NCBI GenBank assembly: GCA_003141245.1
Contig: PLLE01000039.1
Coordinates: 60,253 to 124,252, forward strand
Direction of reading: 5' to 3'
From: Chloroflexota bacterium
Lineage (GTDB): Bacteria; Chloroflexota; Limnocylindria; Limnocylindrales; CSP1-4
DNA: 64,000 nucleotides
The notes under the pieces were generated by a model. The model had not been told where the DNA came from. It saw nothing but the letters and a program-made list of their open reading frames with translations, and did not search any database. Shown piece by piece: positions 34,272 through 41,655 of this stretch (its first letter is position 1; each line of letters opens with the position of its first letter). Position numbers and translations under genes: made by a program.

Positions 34272-34838
34272 ATGATCAGCCCCAGTCGCGAGGATGCGTG
34301 GCATCTCCTGACCGAGTGGACGCCGAGCGAGGCGCTTCGAAGGCACGGTCTTGCGGTGGAGGCGGCGGTCGCGTGGTACGGCTCGAACCGGTTCGGCGTG
34401 GCCGGCCCCGAGCTCGAGACATGGCGGATCGCCGGCCTGCTCCACGACTTCGACTACGAGCGCTACCCCGAGACCCATCCTCTGCGCGGCGCCGAGGAGT
34501 TGCGCCGTCTCGGCTACCCGGAGGTCGTGGTCGAGGCCGTGCTCGGTCACGGCGACCACACCGGCGTCCCTCGGACGAGCCTCCTGGCGAGAACCGTCTA
34601 CGCCTGCGACGAGCTGTCCGGCTTCGTCATCGCCGTGGCTTACGTGCGTCCGAACCGGAGCCTCGACGAGGTGGACCCGCACGCCGTCGTCAAGAAGATG
34701 AAGGACAAAGGCTTCGCCCGGCAGGTCCCCCGCGACCAGTTGCTGCGGGGTGCCGAGGAACTCGGCGTCCCGTTCGAGGAACACGTGGCCAACGTGGTGG
34801 CCGGCCTCAAGACGGTCAGGGAGATCCTCGGCCTCTAG
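34272..34838 (+). CDS. HD domain hydrolase
   Basis: A 188-residue HD-superfamily protein: HGLAVEAAVAWYG supplies the first His, GLLHDFDYERYPETHP the HD pair, and EAVLGHGDHTGVPRTSLLARTVYACDELSGF the later ligands. These predict a metal-dependent phosphohydrolase for a nucleotide-like substrate that is unknown. ATG at 34272 has AAGGAGG upstream; TACGCT at 34248-34253 is the probable -10, giving a short normal leader rather than a leaderless start. Confidence 0.88.
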   Translation: MISPSREDAWHLLTEWTPSEALRRHGLAVEAAVAWYGSNRFGVAGPELETWRIAGLLHDFDYERYPETHPLRGAEELRRLGYPEVVVEAVLGHGDHTGVPRTSLLARTVYACDELSGFVIAVAYVRPNRSLDEVDPHAVVKKMKDKGFARQVPRDQLLRGAEELGVPFEEHVANVVAGLKTVREILGL

Positions 34839-34857
34839 CGCGGGTCGCCCCGGCCCG

Positions 34858-35781
34858 TCAGCCCTTGATGGCGCCGCTCAGGCCGCCGCCTCTCAGGAAC
34901 ATCCGCTGGAAGATCAGGAAGAGCGCGATCGGGAACAAGGTCGCGATTGCCAGGGATGCGATGAAGAGGTCGAGTTGAATGCCTCTCTCCAGGGTTGGGA
35001 GTCGCACCGAGAGTGGCTGCTTGTCCGGGCTCGGCAACACGAGCATCGGCCACAGGTAGTCTTTCCACGTCGCGATCACGGCGAAGACGGATACGACACC
35101 GACGATCGGGCGCGACAACGGCAGGACGATCGACCAGAACAGGCGGAATGGGCCGGCGCCATCGACCTGCGCAGCCTCGAATATCTCGCGGGGCAGGCTG
35201 TCGAAGAACCGCTTGATGATCACGACATTGAACGCGCTGGCACCCGCCGGCAGCCACACCGCCCAGAATGTATCGACCAGCTTGAGGTTCACCAGCGGCA
35301 TGTCCAGAACGGTCAGGTAGAGAGGAACCAGCAACACGATCGAGGGAACGAACAGTGTGGCGAGCACCAATCCGAACAGGAAGTTCGAGCCCCTGGGGCG
35401 AAGCACTGAGAGCGCATATCCGGCAGTCGTCGCGACCATGATCTGGCAGATCCAGGACCCCACGGCGATCCAGACCGTGTTCATGAAGTAGCGCTCGATG
35501 TGGACCTTCGTGAAGGTCTGGACGATGAGGTCGAGGTCGAATCCGTTGGGCCACAGCGCCATTGGTTGTCGCAGCGTGTCCTGGGTCGGCGTGATGGCCG
35601 CCTTGGCGAGCCACAGAATCGGGCCCAATCCAATGATGAGCAGCAGGACCAGCGTCAGCCCGTGGACGGTCTGGAGTGTCCAGCGGATCCTCCGACTACG
35701 CCAATCCGCCAGCGAAACGATGCCGCGCTGCTGGGCCTGAGCGACCTTCTTTCGGCCACGAATGCGAAATGGCGTCTTCAT
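34858..35781 (-). CDS. carbohydrate ABC transporter permease (MalG-like)
   Basis: A 307-residue inner-membrane permease with six hydrophobic helices. The EAA loop for docking the ATPase is visible as PREIFEAAQVDGAGPFRLFWSIVLPLSRP. CUT1 transporters import oligosaccharides or polyols using two permeases, one binding protein and a shared ATPase; no ATPase gene is in the window. ATG at 35781 overlaps the MalF-like stop as ATGA. Last gene of the GH13-binding protein-permease operon. Confidence 0.93.
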   Translation of the reverse strand: MKTPFRIRGRKKVAQAQQRGIVSLADWRSRRIRWTLQTVHGLTLVLLLIIGLGPILWLAKAAITPTQDTLRQPMALWPNGFDLDLIVQTFTKVHIERYFMNTVWIAVGSWICQIMVATTAGYALSVLRPRGSNFLFGLVLATLFVPSIVLLVPLYLTVLDMPLVNLKLVDTFWAVWLPAGASAFNVVIIKRFFDSLPREIFEAAQVDGAGPFRLFWSIVLPLSRPIVGVVSVFAVIATWKDYLWPMLVLPSPDKQPLSVRLPTLERGIQLDLFIASLAIATLFPIALFLIFQRMFLRGGGLSGAIKG

Positions 35782-36725
35782 GATTCGGTGCTCCACGACC
35801 GGGTGAGCCAGAAGTAGACCGCGGTGAATACGCCGAGGAATGCCGCCAGCATCAAGCTCAGCGCGGCTGCCTCTCCGAAGTGGCCACCGAGGCTGCTTCC
35901 GAAGGCGTACTGGTAGATCAGAAGCAGAACCGTCGTCGTCGAGTTGGCCGGGCCTCCTTCCGTGAGGAGGAAGGGCTCCGTGAAGACCTGAGCCGTGGCA
36001 ATCAGCTGAAGGATCAGCGTGATGAAGAGAATCCCGCGCAGGTGCGGCAGGGTCACGTGCCGGACCTTCTGCCAGATCGAGGCCCCGTCGACTTCGGCCG
36101 CGTCATAGAGCTCCGGCGGGACGCTGAGAAGCGCCGCGAGGTAGATGATCACGGTTCCGCCGAAGGCTGCCCAGGTTGCCTCTACCACAACCGATGGCAT
36201 CGCCATTGCGGCGTCCCCAAGCCATTGGATCGGCCCGAGCCCGATAGTACCAAGGATCGAGTTGAAGGCTCCATTGGGTCCGCCCCTGTAGAAGACCTTC
36301 CACAGGAGCACTCCGACGACGGGCGGAACGACCACGGGCAGATAGGCGAGGGCGCTGTAGAGGCCCTTGAAGCGACGCGTCTCGCTCATGATCACCGCCA
36401 GCACGAGCGGGATCGGGTAGCCGAAGATCAGCGCCAGAAGAGCAAAGTAAGCCGTATTGGCGACGGCCGTGCCAAAGAGCGGGTCCGCCAGGACCGTGGC
36501 GAAGTTGTTCAAGCCCACGAACGTGGGCGTCGAGACGAGGTTGGTGTGCTGGACCGCCATCACGAACGACCGGAGGATCGGGAACCAGGAGAACATCCCG
36601 AATATCAGCAGCAACGGCAGCAGGAAGACCAGCGTGCTGAGTCCGTCTCTGCTGACCCAGGTCAGCGGACCACGGCGCTTGCGCACACCGCTCGCTGCAA
36701 CTGCCGGTTCAGCCCGAGAGCTCAT
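35778..36725 (-). CDS. carbohydrate ABC transporter permease (MalF-like)
   Basis: A 315-residue permease. A cytoplasmic N-terminus of about 25 residues is followed by six helices, starting STLVFLLPLLLIFGMF. The EAA loop reads PPELYDAAEVDGASIWQKVRHVTLPHLRG. It forms the heterodimeric channel with the overlapping MalG-like subunit. ATG at 36725 was chosen by homology; an upstream extension to 36821 is basic and nonconserved. A strong stem-loop precedes it. Confidence 0.93.
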   Translation of the reverse strand: MSSRAEPAVAASGVRKRRGPLTWVSRDGLSTLVFLLPLLLIFGMFSWFPILRSFVMAVQHTNLVSTPTFVGLNNFATVLADPLFGTAVANTAYFALLALIFGYPIPLVLAVIMSETRRFKGLYSALAYLPVVVPPVVGVLLWKVFYRGGPNGAFNSILGTIGLGPIQWLGDAAMAMPSVVVEATWAAFGGTVIIYLAALLSVPPELYDAAEVDGASIWQKVRHVTLPHLRGILFITLILQLIATAQVFTEPFLLTEGGPANSTTTVLLLIYQYAFGSSLGGHFGEAAALSLMLAAFLGVFTAVYFWLTRSWSTES

Positions 36726-36800
36726 GCCTGCTGGTCTGCCTTTCTGCGCGTCCCCGCCGAGCCACCGACCCTTGATGGTCTGTAGTTGGGGACGAAGGTT

Positions 36801-36835
36801 CCGATGGGGACCCACGACCAATGGGCCCCCATCGG
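36801..36835 (-). terminator. intercistronic stem-loop between binding-protein and permease genes
   Basis: CCGATGGGG (36801-36809) pairs perfectly with CCCCATCGG (36827-36835), extended by an inner CCCA/TGGG pair with one mismatch. It lies 10 nt after the binding-protein stop. There is no long T tract, so partial termination or mRNA 3'-end protection is more likely than full termination. Confidence 0.65.
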
Positions 36836-36845
36836 AGGAGATGGA

Positions 36846-38300
36846 CTAGGAGGCGGGGGTGTCGATGATCTTCTGGACCGCCACGTTGGCGGCGTCGAGC
36901 AGCGCGTTGATATCTGCGTTCTTGTTCGTCAGGACCGCCTGAACGACCGGGTCAAGGGTCTTGTAGAGATCCTGGGTGTTGTAGAGCGGCTCAGTGAGCA
37001 CCGGCTCAGTGAAGATCTTGCTGGTGAACGGGGTCATCTGGGCCGTCGGGACGTTGGTGTAGTCCTTGATCCAGAGCTGCTGCTGATCGTAGGTCGCCTT
37101 GTCGAAGACCGGCAGGGCCGGCACGCCGACGGGCTGGTTGTTGGCCTTGAGGGCCTGCGCATTAGCCACGGCGCCGTCCTGGGTTAGCAGTGGCTGCATG
37201 TAGTAGTAGTCGATCCAATCGACCGCCGCGTCACGCTGATCTTCGGTGGTCAGGACGTTGACGGCCGCGAGGTTGCCGCCGCCGAGGACGCCCGCGTTGG
37301 GGTCGTTGGCGAGCGGAACGATGGTGACACCGTAGTCGGCGGGAACGAGTTCGTTGCTCTGCACCATCGCGGTGTAGAGGTCGGAACCACCCGTGAACAT
37401 GCCGATCTGGCCGGCGGCGAAGGCAGCGTTGATGGTGCCCCAGTTGTAGTCGAACGTGGCGCCCATCGAGTTGTCGTCCCAGCGCAGGCCGTGGAGGTAT
37501 GCGAGGGCTGCCTTGGTTTGCGCGTTGTTCACCGTTGCGGAAACCTTGCCGTCTGCGCCGACGGCCTCCATGCGCCCACCGAGAGCGTTGGTGATGGTGG
37601 TCAGCTGCCAGCCACCGCAGTTCCCCGTGGCCATCATCGAGTAGCCGGCGACGCCGGTCTTCGTGGCGATGATCTTGGCGTCGGCCTTGACTTCGTCCCA
37701 CGTCGTGGGCGGCTGGTCAGGATCGAGGCCCGCGGCCTTGAACAGGGTTCGGTTGTAGGTCAGCGACATGCCGTACGCGGAATACGGAAGGGCCCAGATC
37801 TTGCCGTCTTTGTCCTGCCCGTTGATGAGCACGTTCTTGTTGAGCTTGTCGACGTACGGAAGGGCGCGGACACGGGAGTCGATGTTGACGATCTGGTGCT
37901 GCGCGATCAGACCCTTGCCGTCGGTGAAGGGGATATTGAAGACGGTCGGCAGGGTGCCGCCCGCGAGCTCAGCCGAGAAGGTCGGGCCCGTCCAGTTGTA
38001 CTCCTGGGACTCGATCGTGATCCACGGGTACTTTGCGTTGAATTCGCTGATCTGGAGATTCAGCGCGTCGACCGCTTCCTGAGTGGCGCCCGGCCGCAGC
38101 GCGCCGACGGAGATGGTCACGGGCTTGTGGGTGGCAGCGGGTGTCGGAGCCGCGGAGGTTGCACTCGTCGGCGCCGGCGTAGCGGCACTGGTGGTGCTGG
38201 GGCTAGCGGTAGTGGTCGAAGAGCCGCAGGCGCTCGCCGCGAACATGGCCACTACGACCATCGCCAGCGCCTTGAACCTGAGATTAGGCTTAACTGTCAT
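36846..38300 (-). CDS. carbohydrate ABC transporter substrate-binding lipoprotein
   Basis: A 484-residue family-1 extracellular solute-binding protein. A lipoprotein signal (ALAMVVVAMFAASAC, lipobox ASAC with Cys at about 24) precedes a Ser/Thr/Pro/Ala spacer of about 40 residues, then the mature fold (PVTISVGALRPGATQEAVDALNLQ). GKIWALPYSAYGMSLTYNRTLFKAAGLDP and GQIGMFTGGSDL are typical of sugar-binding members. The sugar is not predictable; neighbouring glucosidases suggest gluco-oligosaccharides. ATG at 38300 is preferred over GTG at 38312 for its closer GAGG. Confidence 0.93.
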   Translation of the reverse strand: MTVKPNLRFKALAMVVVAMFAASACGSSTTTASPSTTSAATPAPTSATSAAPTPAATHKPVTISVGALRPGATQEAVDALNLQISEFNAKYPWITIESQEYNWTGPTFSAELAGGTLPTVFNIPFTDGKGLIAQHQIVNIDSRVRALPYVDKLNKNVLINGQDKDGKIWALPYSAYGMSLTYNRTLFKAAGLDPDQPPTTWDEVKADAKIIATKTGVAGYSMMATGNCGGWQLTTITNALGGRMEAVGADGKVSATVNNAQTKAALAYLHGLRWDDNSMGATFDYNWGTINAAFAAGQIGMFTGGSDLYTAMVQSNELVPADYGVTIVPLANDPNAGVLGGGNLAAVNVLTTEDQRDAAVDWIDYYYMQPLLTQDGAVANAQALKANNQPVGVPALPVFDKATYDQQQLWIKDYTNVPTAQMTPFTSKIFTEPVLTEPLYNTQDLYKTLDPVVQAVLTNKNADINALLDAANVAVQKIIDTPAS

Positions 38301-38395
38301 TTCCTCACTCACCTTGATGTGCCACTCCCTTGTGGCCTTGCTGTCTGAGCTGCGAGTCCCCCGTAAGAGGCGCTATCTGGGACGTCACTTCATCC

Positions 38396-40168
38396 TCATT
38401 CTCCTCCCTCTGTCGGGCACCGGAGGGTGCGGTCCTGGGTTTGGAGTCGTTCGGGGTGCAGCCAGGCGGTGGCGTCCGGCGGCAGGAGATCGGCCGTCAA
38501 CTCGGAGCTGGCGAGAAGGACGGAGCAACCGGCTGGCAACTCGATTGGGGCGCGCGAGAGGTTCGTGACGCAGATGAACCTCTCGCCTCGGGCAAAGGCG
38601 AGCACGCTGTCGCTCGATGGCAGCCACTGCAGTTGGCCGTCGCCGAGATCCGGGTCGCTCCGCCGGATCCTCAGCATCGTTCGATACAGGCTGAGCATCG
38701 AATGAGGGTCTCGCTGCTGCGCTTCGACGGTCAGCTCCGCCCACCGGCTCGGCTGCCTCAACCAGGACTCGCCTGTCGCGCCGGCGGGGCTGAAGCCGAA
38801 GGGCGGGCGACTCCCCGCCCAGGGCAACGGAACCCGGCAACCGTCGCGGCCCGGGTCCGTACCACCGGAGCGCAGGTACATAGGGTCCTGCAGCTGATCG
38901 GCGGGCAGGTCCTGGACCTCATCGAGGCCGAGCTCTTCGCCCTGGTAGATGTAGAGCGAGCCCGGCAGCGCGGCGCACAGCAATGCAGCCGCTCTCGCTC
39001 GCTTCCGCCCGAGCTCGAGGTCCGTCGGAACCCCCGCACGTCTCGTCGCGAAGGCAAACGACGAGTCCTCCTGACCGTAGCGCGTCACCGGGCGGGTGAC
39101 GTCGTGGTTCGAGAGGAGCCATGTGGCGGGGGCGCCCACAGGCGCGTGCGCGGCCAGCGTGCTGTCGATCGAGTCCTTCAGGCTCGCCGCGTCCCAGGGC
39201 CGAGCCAGGAAGTCGAAGTTGAAGGCCGTGTGAAGCTCGTCGGGCCGGAGGTACTTGGCAAAGCGCTCGATGTCGGGAAGCCAGAGCTCGCCGACCAGAA
39301 TCCTGGCGCCAGAGTAGGAGTCCGCCACGGCTCGCCAGCGGCGGTATATCTCATGCAACTCGTCGCGATCGGTGTTTGGATGCTCGCCGGGCCCAGGTGC
39401 CGCCGGTATCTCCGGCAGGGCCGGGTCCTTCATCAGCAGCATCGCGGAATCGATCCGGACACCGGCCACGCCACGATCGAACCAGAAGCGGAGCACCGCC
39501 TCGTGCTCGGCCCGAACGTCTGGGTGGCTCCAGTTCAGGTCGGGCTGATGAGCCGAAAAGAGGTGGAGATACCACTCGCCTGGAGTGCCGTCGGGGTTCT
39601 GCGTCCGCGTCCAGGCCGGGCCCGAGAAGTTGGACACCCACCCGTTCGGCATCTCGTCGCCGTCTTTGCCCCGGCCGGGATGGAACCAGAACCTTGCCCG
39701 TTCCGGCGACCCGGGCTTTGAGGCGAGGGCCGCCTGGAACCAGGGGTGCTGGTCCGAAACGTGGTTCGGGACGATGTCGACGATGGTCCCGATGCCCAGG
39801 TTCCGGGCCTCCGATATCAGCGTCTCCGCCTCGTCGAGCGACCCGAAGGACGGGTCGATGGCTCGGTAGTCCGCGACGTCGTACCCGCCGTCGGCGAGCG
39901 GCGATACGTACCAGGGGGTGAACCAGATGGCATCGACTCCCAGATCCGCGAGGTACTGCAGTCGCGTCCGCACGCCGGCCAGGTCGCCGATACCGTCCCC
40001 GTTGCCGTCCGCGAAGCTGCGGACGTAAACCTGGTAGATGACGGCGCCGCGCCACCACTGAACGTCGGGGTCGAATCCGCTCCGAGACCGTCCCTCCGGT
40101 TCGGCCGTGCTGCGCGGTTCGGCCGTGCTGCGCGGTGCTCCTACGCCTGCGAGGACCCCGTCTGTCAC
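38396..40168 (-). CDS. GH13 alpha-glucosidase/alpha-amylase family enzyme
   Basis: A 590-residue retaining glycoside hydrolase with the (beta/alpha)8 barrel: VYQVYVRSF-type opening, DIVPNH region I, GVRIDSAM (nucleophile D240), VGELW (acid/base E294) and LSNHDV (D355). The absence of a signal peptide suggests a cytoplasmic alpha-glucosidase or oligo-1,6-glucosidase acting on imported sugar. The N-terminal 30 residues are low complexity with RSTAEP repeated twice. GTG at 40168 has GGAG upstream. Probably first gene of the importer operon. Confidence 0.93.
   Translation of the reverse strand: MTDGVLAGVGAPRSTAEPRSTAEPEGRSRSGFDPDVQWWRGAVIYQVYVRSFADGNGDGIGDLAGVRTRLQYLADLGVDAIWFTPWYVSPLADGGYDVADYRAIDPSFGSLDEAETLISEARNLGIGTIVDIVPNHVSDQHPWFQAALASKPGSPERARFWFHPGRGKDGDEMPNGWVSNFSGPAWTRTQNPDGTPGEWYLHLFSAHQPDLNWSHPDVRAEHEAVLRFWFDRGVAGVRIDSAMLLMKDPALPEIPAAPGPGEHPNTDRDELHEIYRRWRAVADSYSGARILVGELWLPDIERFAKYLRPDELHTAFNFDFLARPWDAASLKDSIDSTLAAHAPVGAPATWLLSNHDVTRPVTRYGQEDSSFAFATRRAGVPTDLELGRKRARAAALLCAALPGSLYIYQGEELGLDEVQDLPADQLQDPMYLRSGGTDPGRDGCRVPLPWAGSRPPFGFSPAGATGESWLRQPSRWAELTVEAQQRDPHSMLSLYRTMLRIRRSDPDLGDGQLQWLPSSDSVLAFARGERFICVTNLSRAPIELPAGCSVLLASSELTADLLPPDATAWLHPERLQTQDRTLRCPTEGGE
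40098..40133. repeat. 18-bp tandem repeat, two copies
   Basis: Two exact copies of GGTTCGGCCGTGCTGCGC inside the GH13 gene produce the duplicated RSTAEP near its N-terminus. Confidence 0.88.
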
Positions 40169-40480
40169 TTCGACTCTGCTCCGGTCGGGCGGCCGATGCC
40201 CACACCAGAGGCATTTAGTGGCCGACTGGCGAAAAGTACACTATCGGACAAATCTACGCAATATCTTGACAGTAGCTCTTTTGTTCTATGTGGCTGCGGC
40301 TGCAACTATTGAACGATGCGGCGCGCTGCTGAGCCCGCGGGACCCTCGAAGGGACCGCGAGTCGGGCGCGAGACGGTCGGGCCATGGCAGCCGAGGACAA
40401 CGCGAGACGGCGGGCGGCGTTGGCCGTCGCCCTCGGCCGGGATGCGGGAAGCGGCTCGGCTCGGGCTGAGCCGTCGTCTC
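40169..40480. promoter_or_regulatory. 312-bp AT-richer gap upstream of the GH13-ABC operon
   Basis: Positions about 40211-40320 are much richer in A+T than the rest of the window, as expected for a regulated promoter. On the minus strand TAGATT and TAGTGT are possible -10 boxes, but neither has a convincing -35. A plus-strand TTGACA at 40266-40271 has only a poor -10 and no gene to serve. A LacI operator is expected here but I cannot identify one. Confidence 0.45.
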
Positions 40481-41497
40481 CTAGCGCGGACTGCCGGGAG
40501 GGGCCGTCGAGCCGCGTACCACCAGCTCCGGCTCGAAGAGCAGCTCGTCATGAGACAGGCCGCCGCTTCCGTCAATCTGGTTGACGAGAAGCTCGATGAT
40601 CATCCGGCACATCGGCTCGATCGGCTGGCGCACGGTGGTCAGCGGCGGGTCGATGGAGTTCATCAAGGCCGAGTCGTCGAACCCCACGACCGAGACGTCC
40701 CGGGGCACATTGAGGCCGGCCCGCCTGGCAGCGCGAATGGCACCCAGGGCCATCGGGTCGCTGGCGCACACGATCCCCGTGACACCCGCCTCGAGCAGCC
40801 GCATGGCCGAGGCCTGGGCGCCTTCGAGCGAGTAGTGCGAATGCGCTATCTGGTCGGCTTCGAGGGTAATGCCCGCTTTGGCGGCTACCGCGCGAGCGGC
40901 GGCGAGCTTGCGCTTGGACGGTACGTGGTCCGGTGGACCGATCAGGAGACCGATGCGGGTATGACCGAGCGAAAGCAGATGGCCCATGGCCTGCTCCACG
41001 GCGACAGCGTCGTCGCACGAGACGCGAGGGAAGCCCAGGTTCTTGATGGAGGCGTTGACGAACACCGTCGGCAGGTGCCGCTGGGCCAGGCGCGCGTAGT
41101 GCTCGTGCGGTGCGTCCTCCTGGGCGTACAGGCCGCCGACGAAGACGATGCCGGAGACCTGCTGCTGCAGCAAGAGGTCGACGTAGTCCGCCTCGGATAC
41201 GCCGCCGGCGGTCTGGGTGCACAGCACCGGCGTGAAGCCCCGCTGCGCGAGCGCCGCGCCCACGACCTCGGCAAAGGCCGGGAAGATCGGGTTCTGCAAC
41301 TCCGGCAGCACCAGCCCTACGAGCCTGGCCCGCTCGCCGCGCAGCTTCGTGGGCCGTTCATAGCCCAGCACGTCAAGGGCGGTGAGGACAGCCTGGCGCG
41401 TCGGTTCGGATACTCCAGGCTTCTCGTTGAGGACGCGGCTGACCGTCGCCTCGCTGACGCCGACCTTCCGAGCAACTTCCGCAAGTCGTTTCGACAT
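40481..41497 (-). CDS. LacI family transcriptional regulator
   Basis: A 338-residue regulator: HTH RLAEVARKVGVSEATVSRVLN at the N-terminus, hinge ALDVLGYERP, then a periplasmic-binding-protein-like sensor ending PPLTTVRQPIEPM and LLFEPELVVRGST. It should repress the flanking sugar genes (GH13-ABC operon and divergent GH3 gene) until an inducing sugar binds. ATG at 41497 has TAGAAT 6 nt upstream. Confidence 0.94.
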   Translation of the reverse strand: MSKRLAEVARKVGVSEATVSRVLNEKPGVSEPTRQAVLTALDVLGYERPTKLRGERARLVGLVLPELQNPIFPAFAEVVGAALAQRGFTPVLCTQTAGGVSEADYVDLLLQQQVSGIVFVGGLYAQEDAPHEHYARLAQRHLPTVFVNASIKNLGFPRVSCDDAVAVEQAMGHLLSLGHTRIGLLIGPPDHVPSKRKLAAARAVAAKAGITLEADQIAHSHYSLEGAQASAMRLLEAGVTGIVCASDPMALGAIRAARRAGLNVPRDVSVVGFDDSALMNSIDPPLTTVRQPIEPMCRMIIELLVNQIDGSGGLSHDELLFEPELVVRGSTAPPGSPR

Positions 41498-41503
41498 GCC
41501 GCA

Positions 41504-41509
41504 ATTCTA
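41504..41509 (-). promoter_or_regulatory. -10 hexamer TAGAAT, leaderless start of the LacI-family gene
   Basis: TAGAAT ends 6 nt before the ATG at 41497. Confidence 0.6.
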
Positions 41510-41610
41510 CGCAAAAACCCGCCAGTCCTTGCAGGCGCCGCGCGCAGCCGCGCACCGCCGCGCTTTTGCAGGCTCGGATGGGCGCGCAATGCCGTCCCGC
41601 CGGCCGGGGC

Positions 41611-41630
41611 TAGACTGGCAGAGAGCCAGT
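41611..41630 (+). promoter_or_regulatory. -10 and candidate operator upstream of the GH3 gene
   Basis: TAGACT (41611-41616) overlaps a perfect inverted repeat ACTGGC-AGAGA-GCCAGT (41614-41630) that covers the predicted transcription start. It is a possible site for the LacI-family repressor encoded divergently, although it lacks the central CG common in LacI-family operators. Confidence 0.5.
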
Positions 41631-41655
41631 CCTGAGATCAATTGGAGGTCGAACG

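Noticed and set aside
40266..40290. Plus-strand TTGACA promoter in the GH13 upstream gap
   Set aside because: The best -10 (TATGTG) is only 15 bp away and no plus-strand gene follows; the AT-rich gap more likely serves the minus-strand operon.
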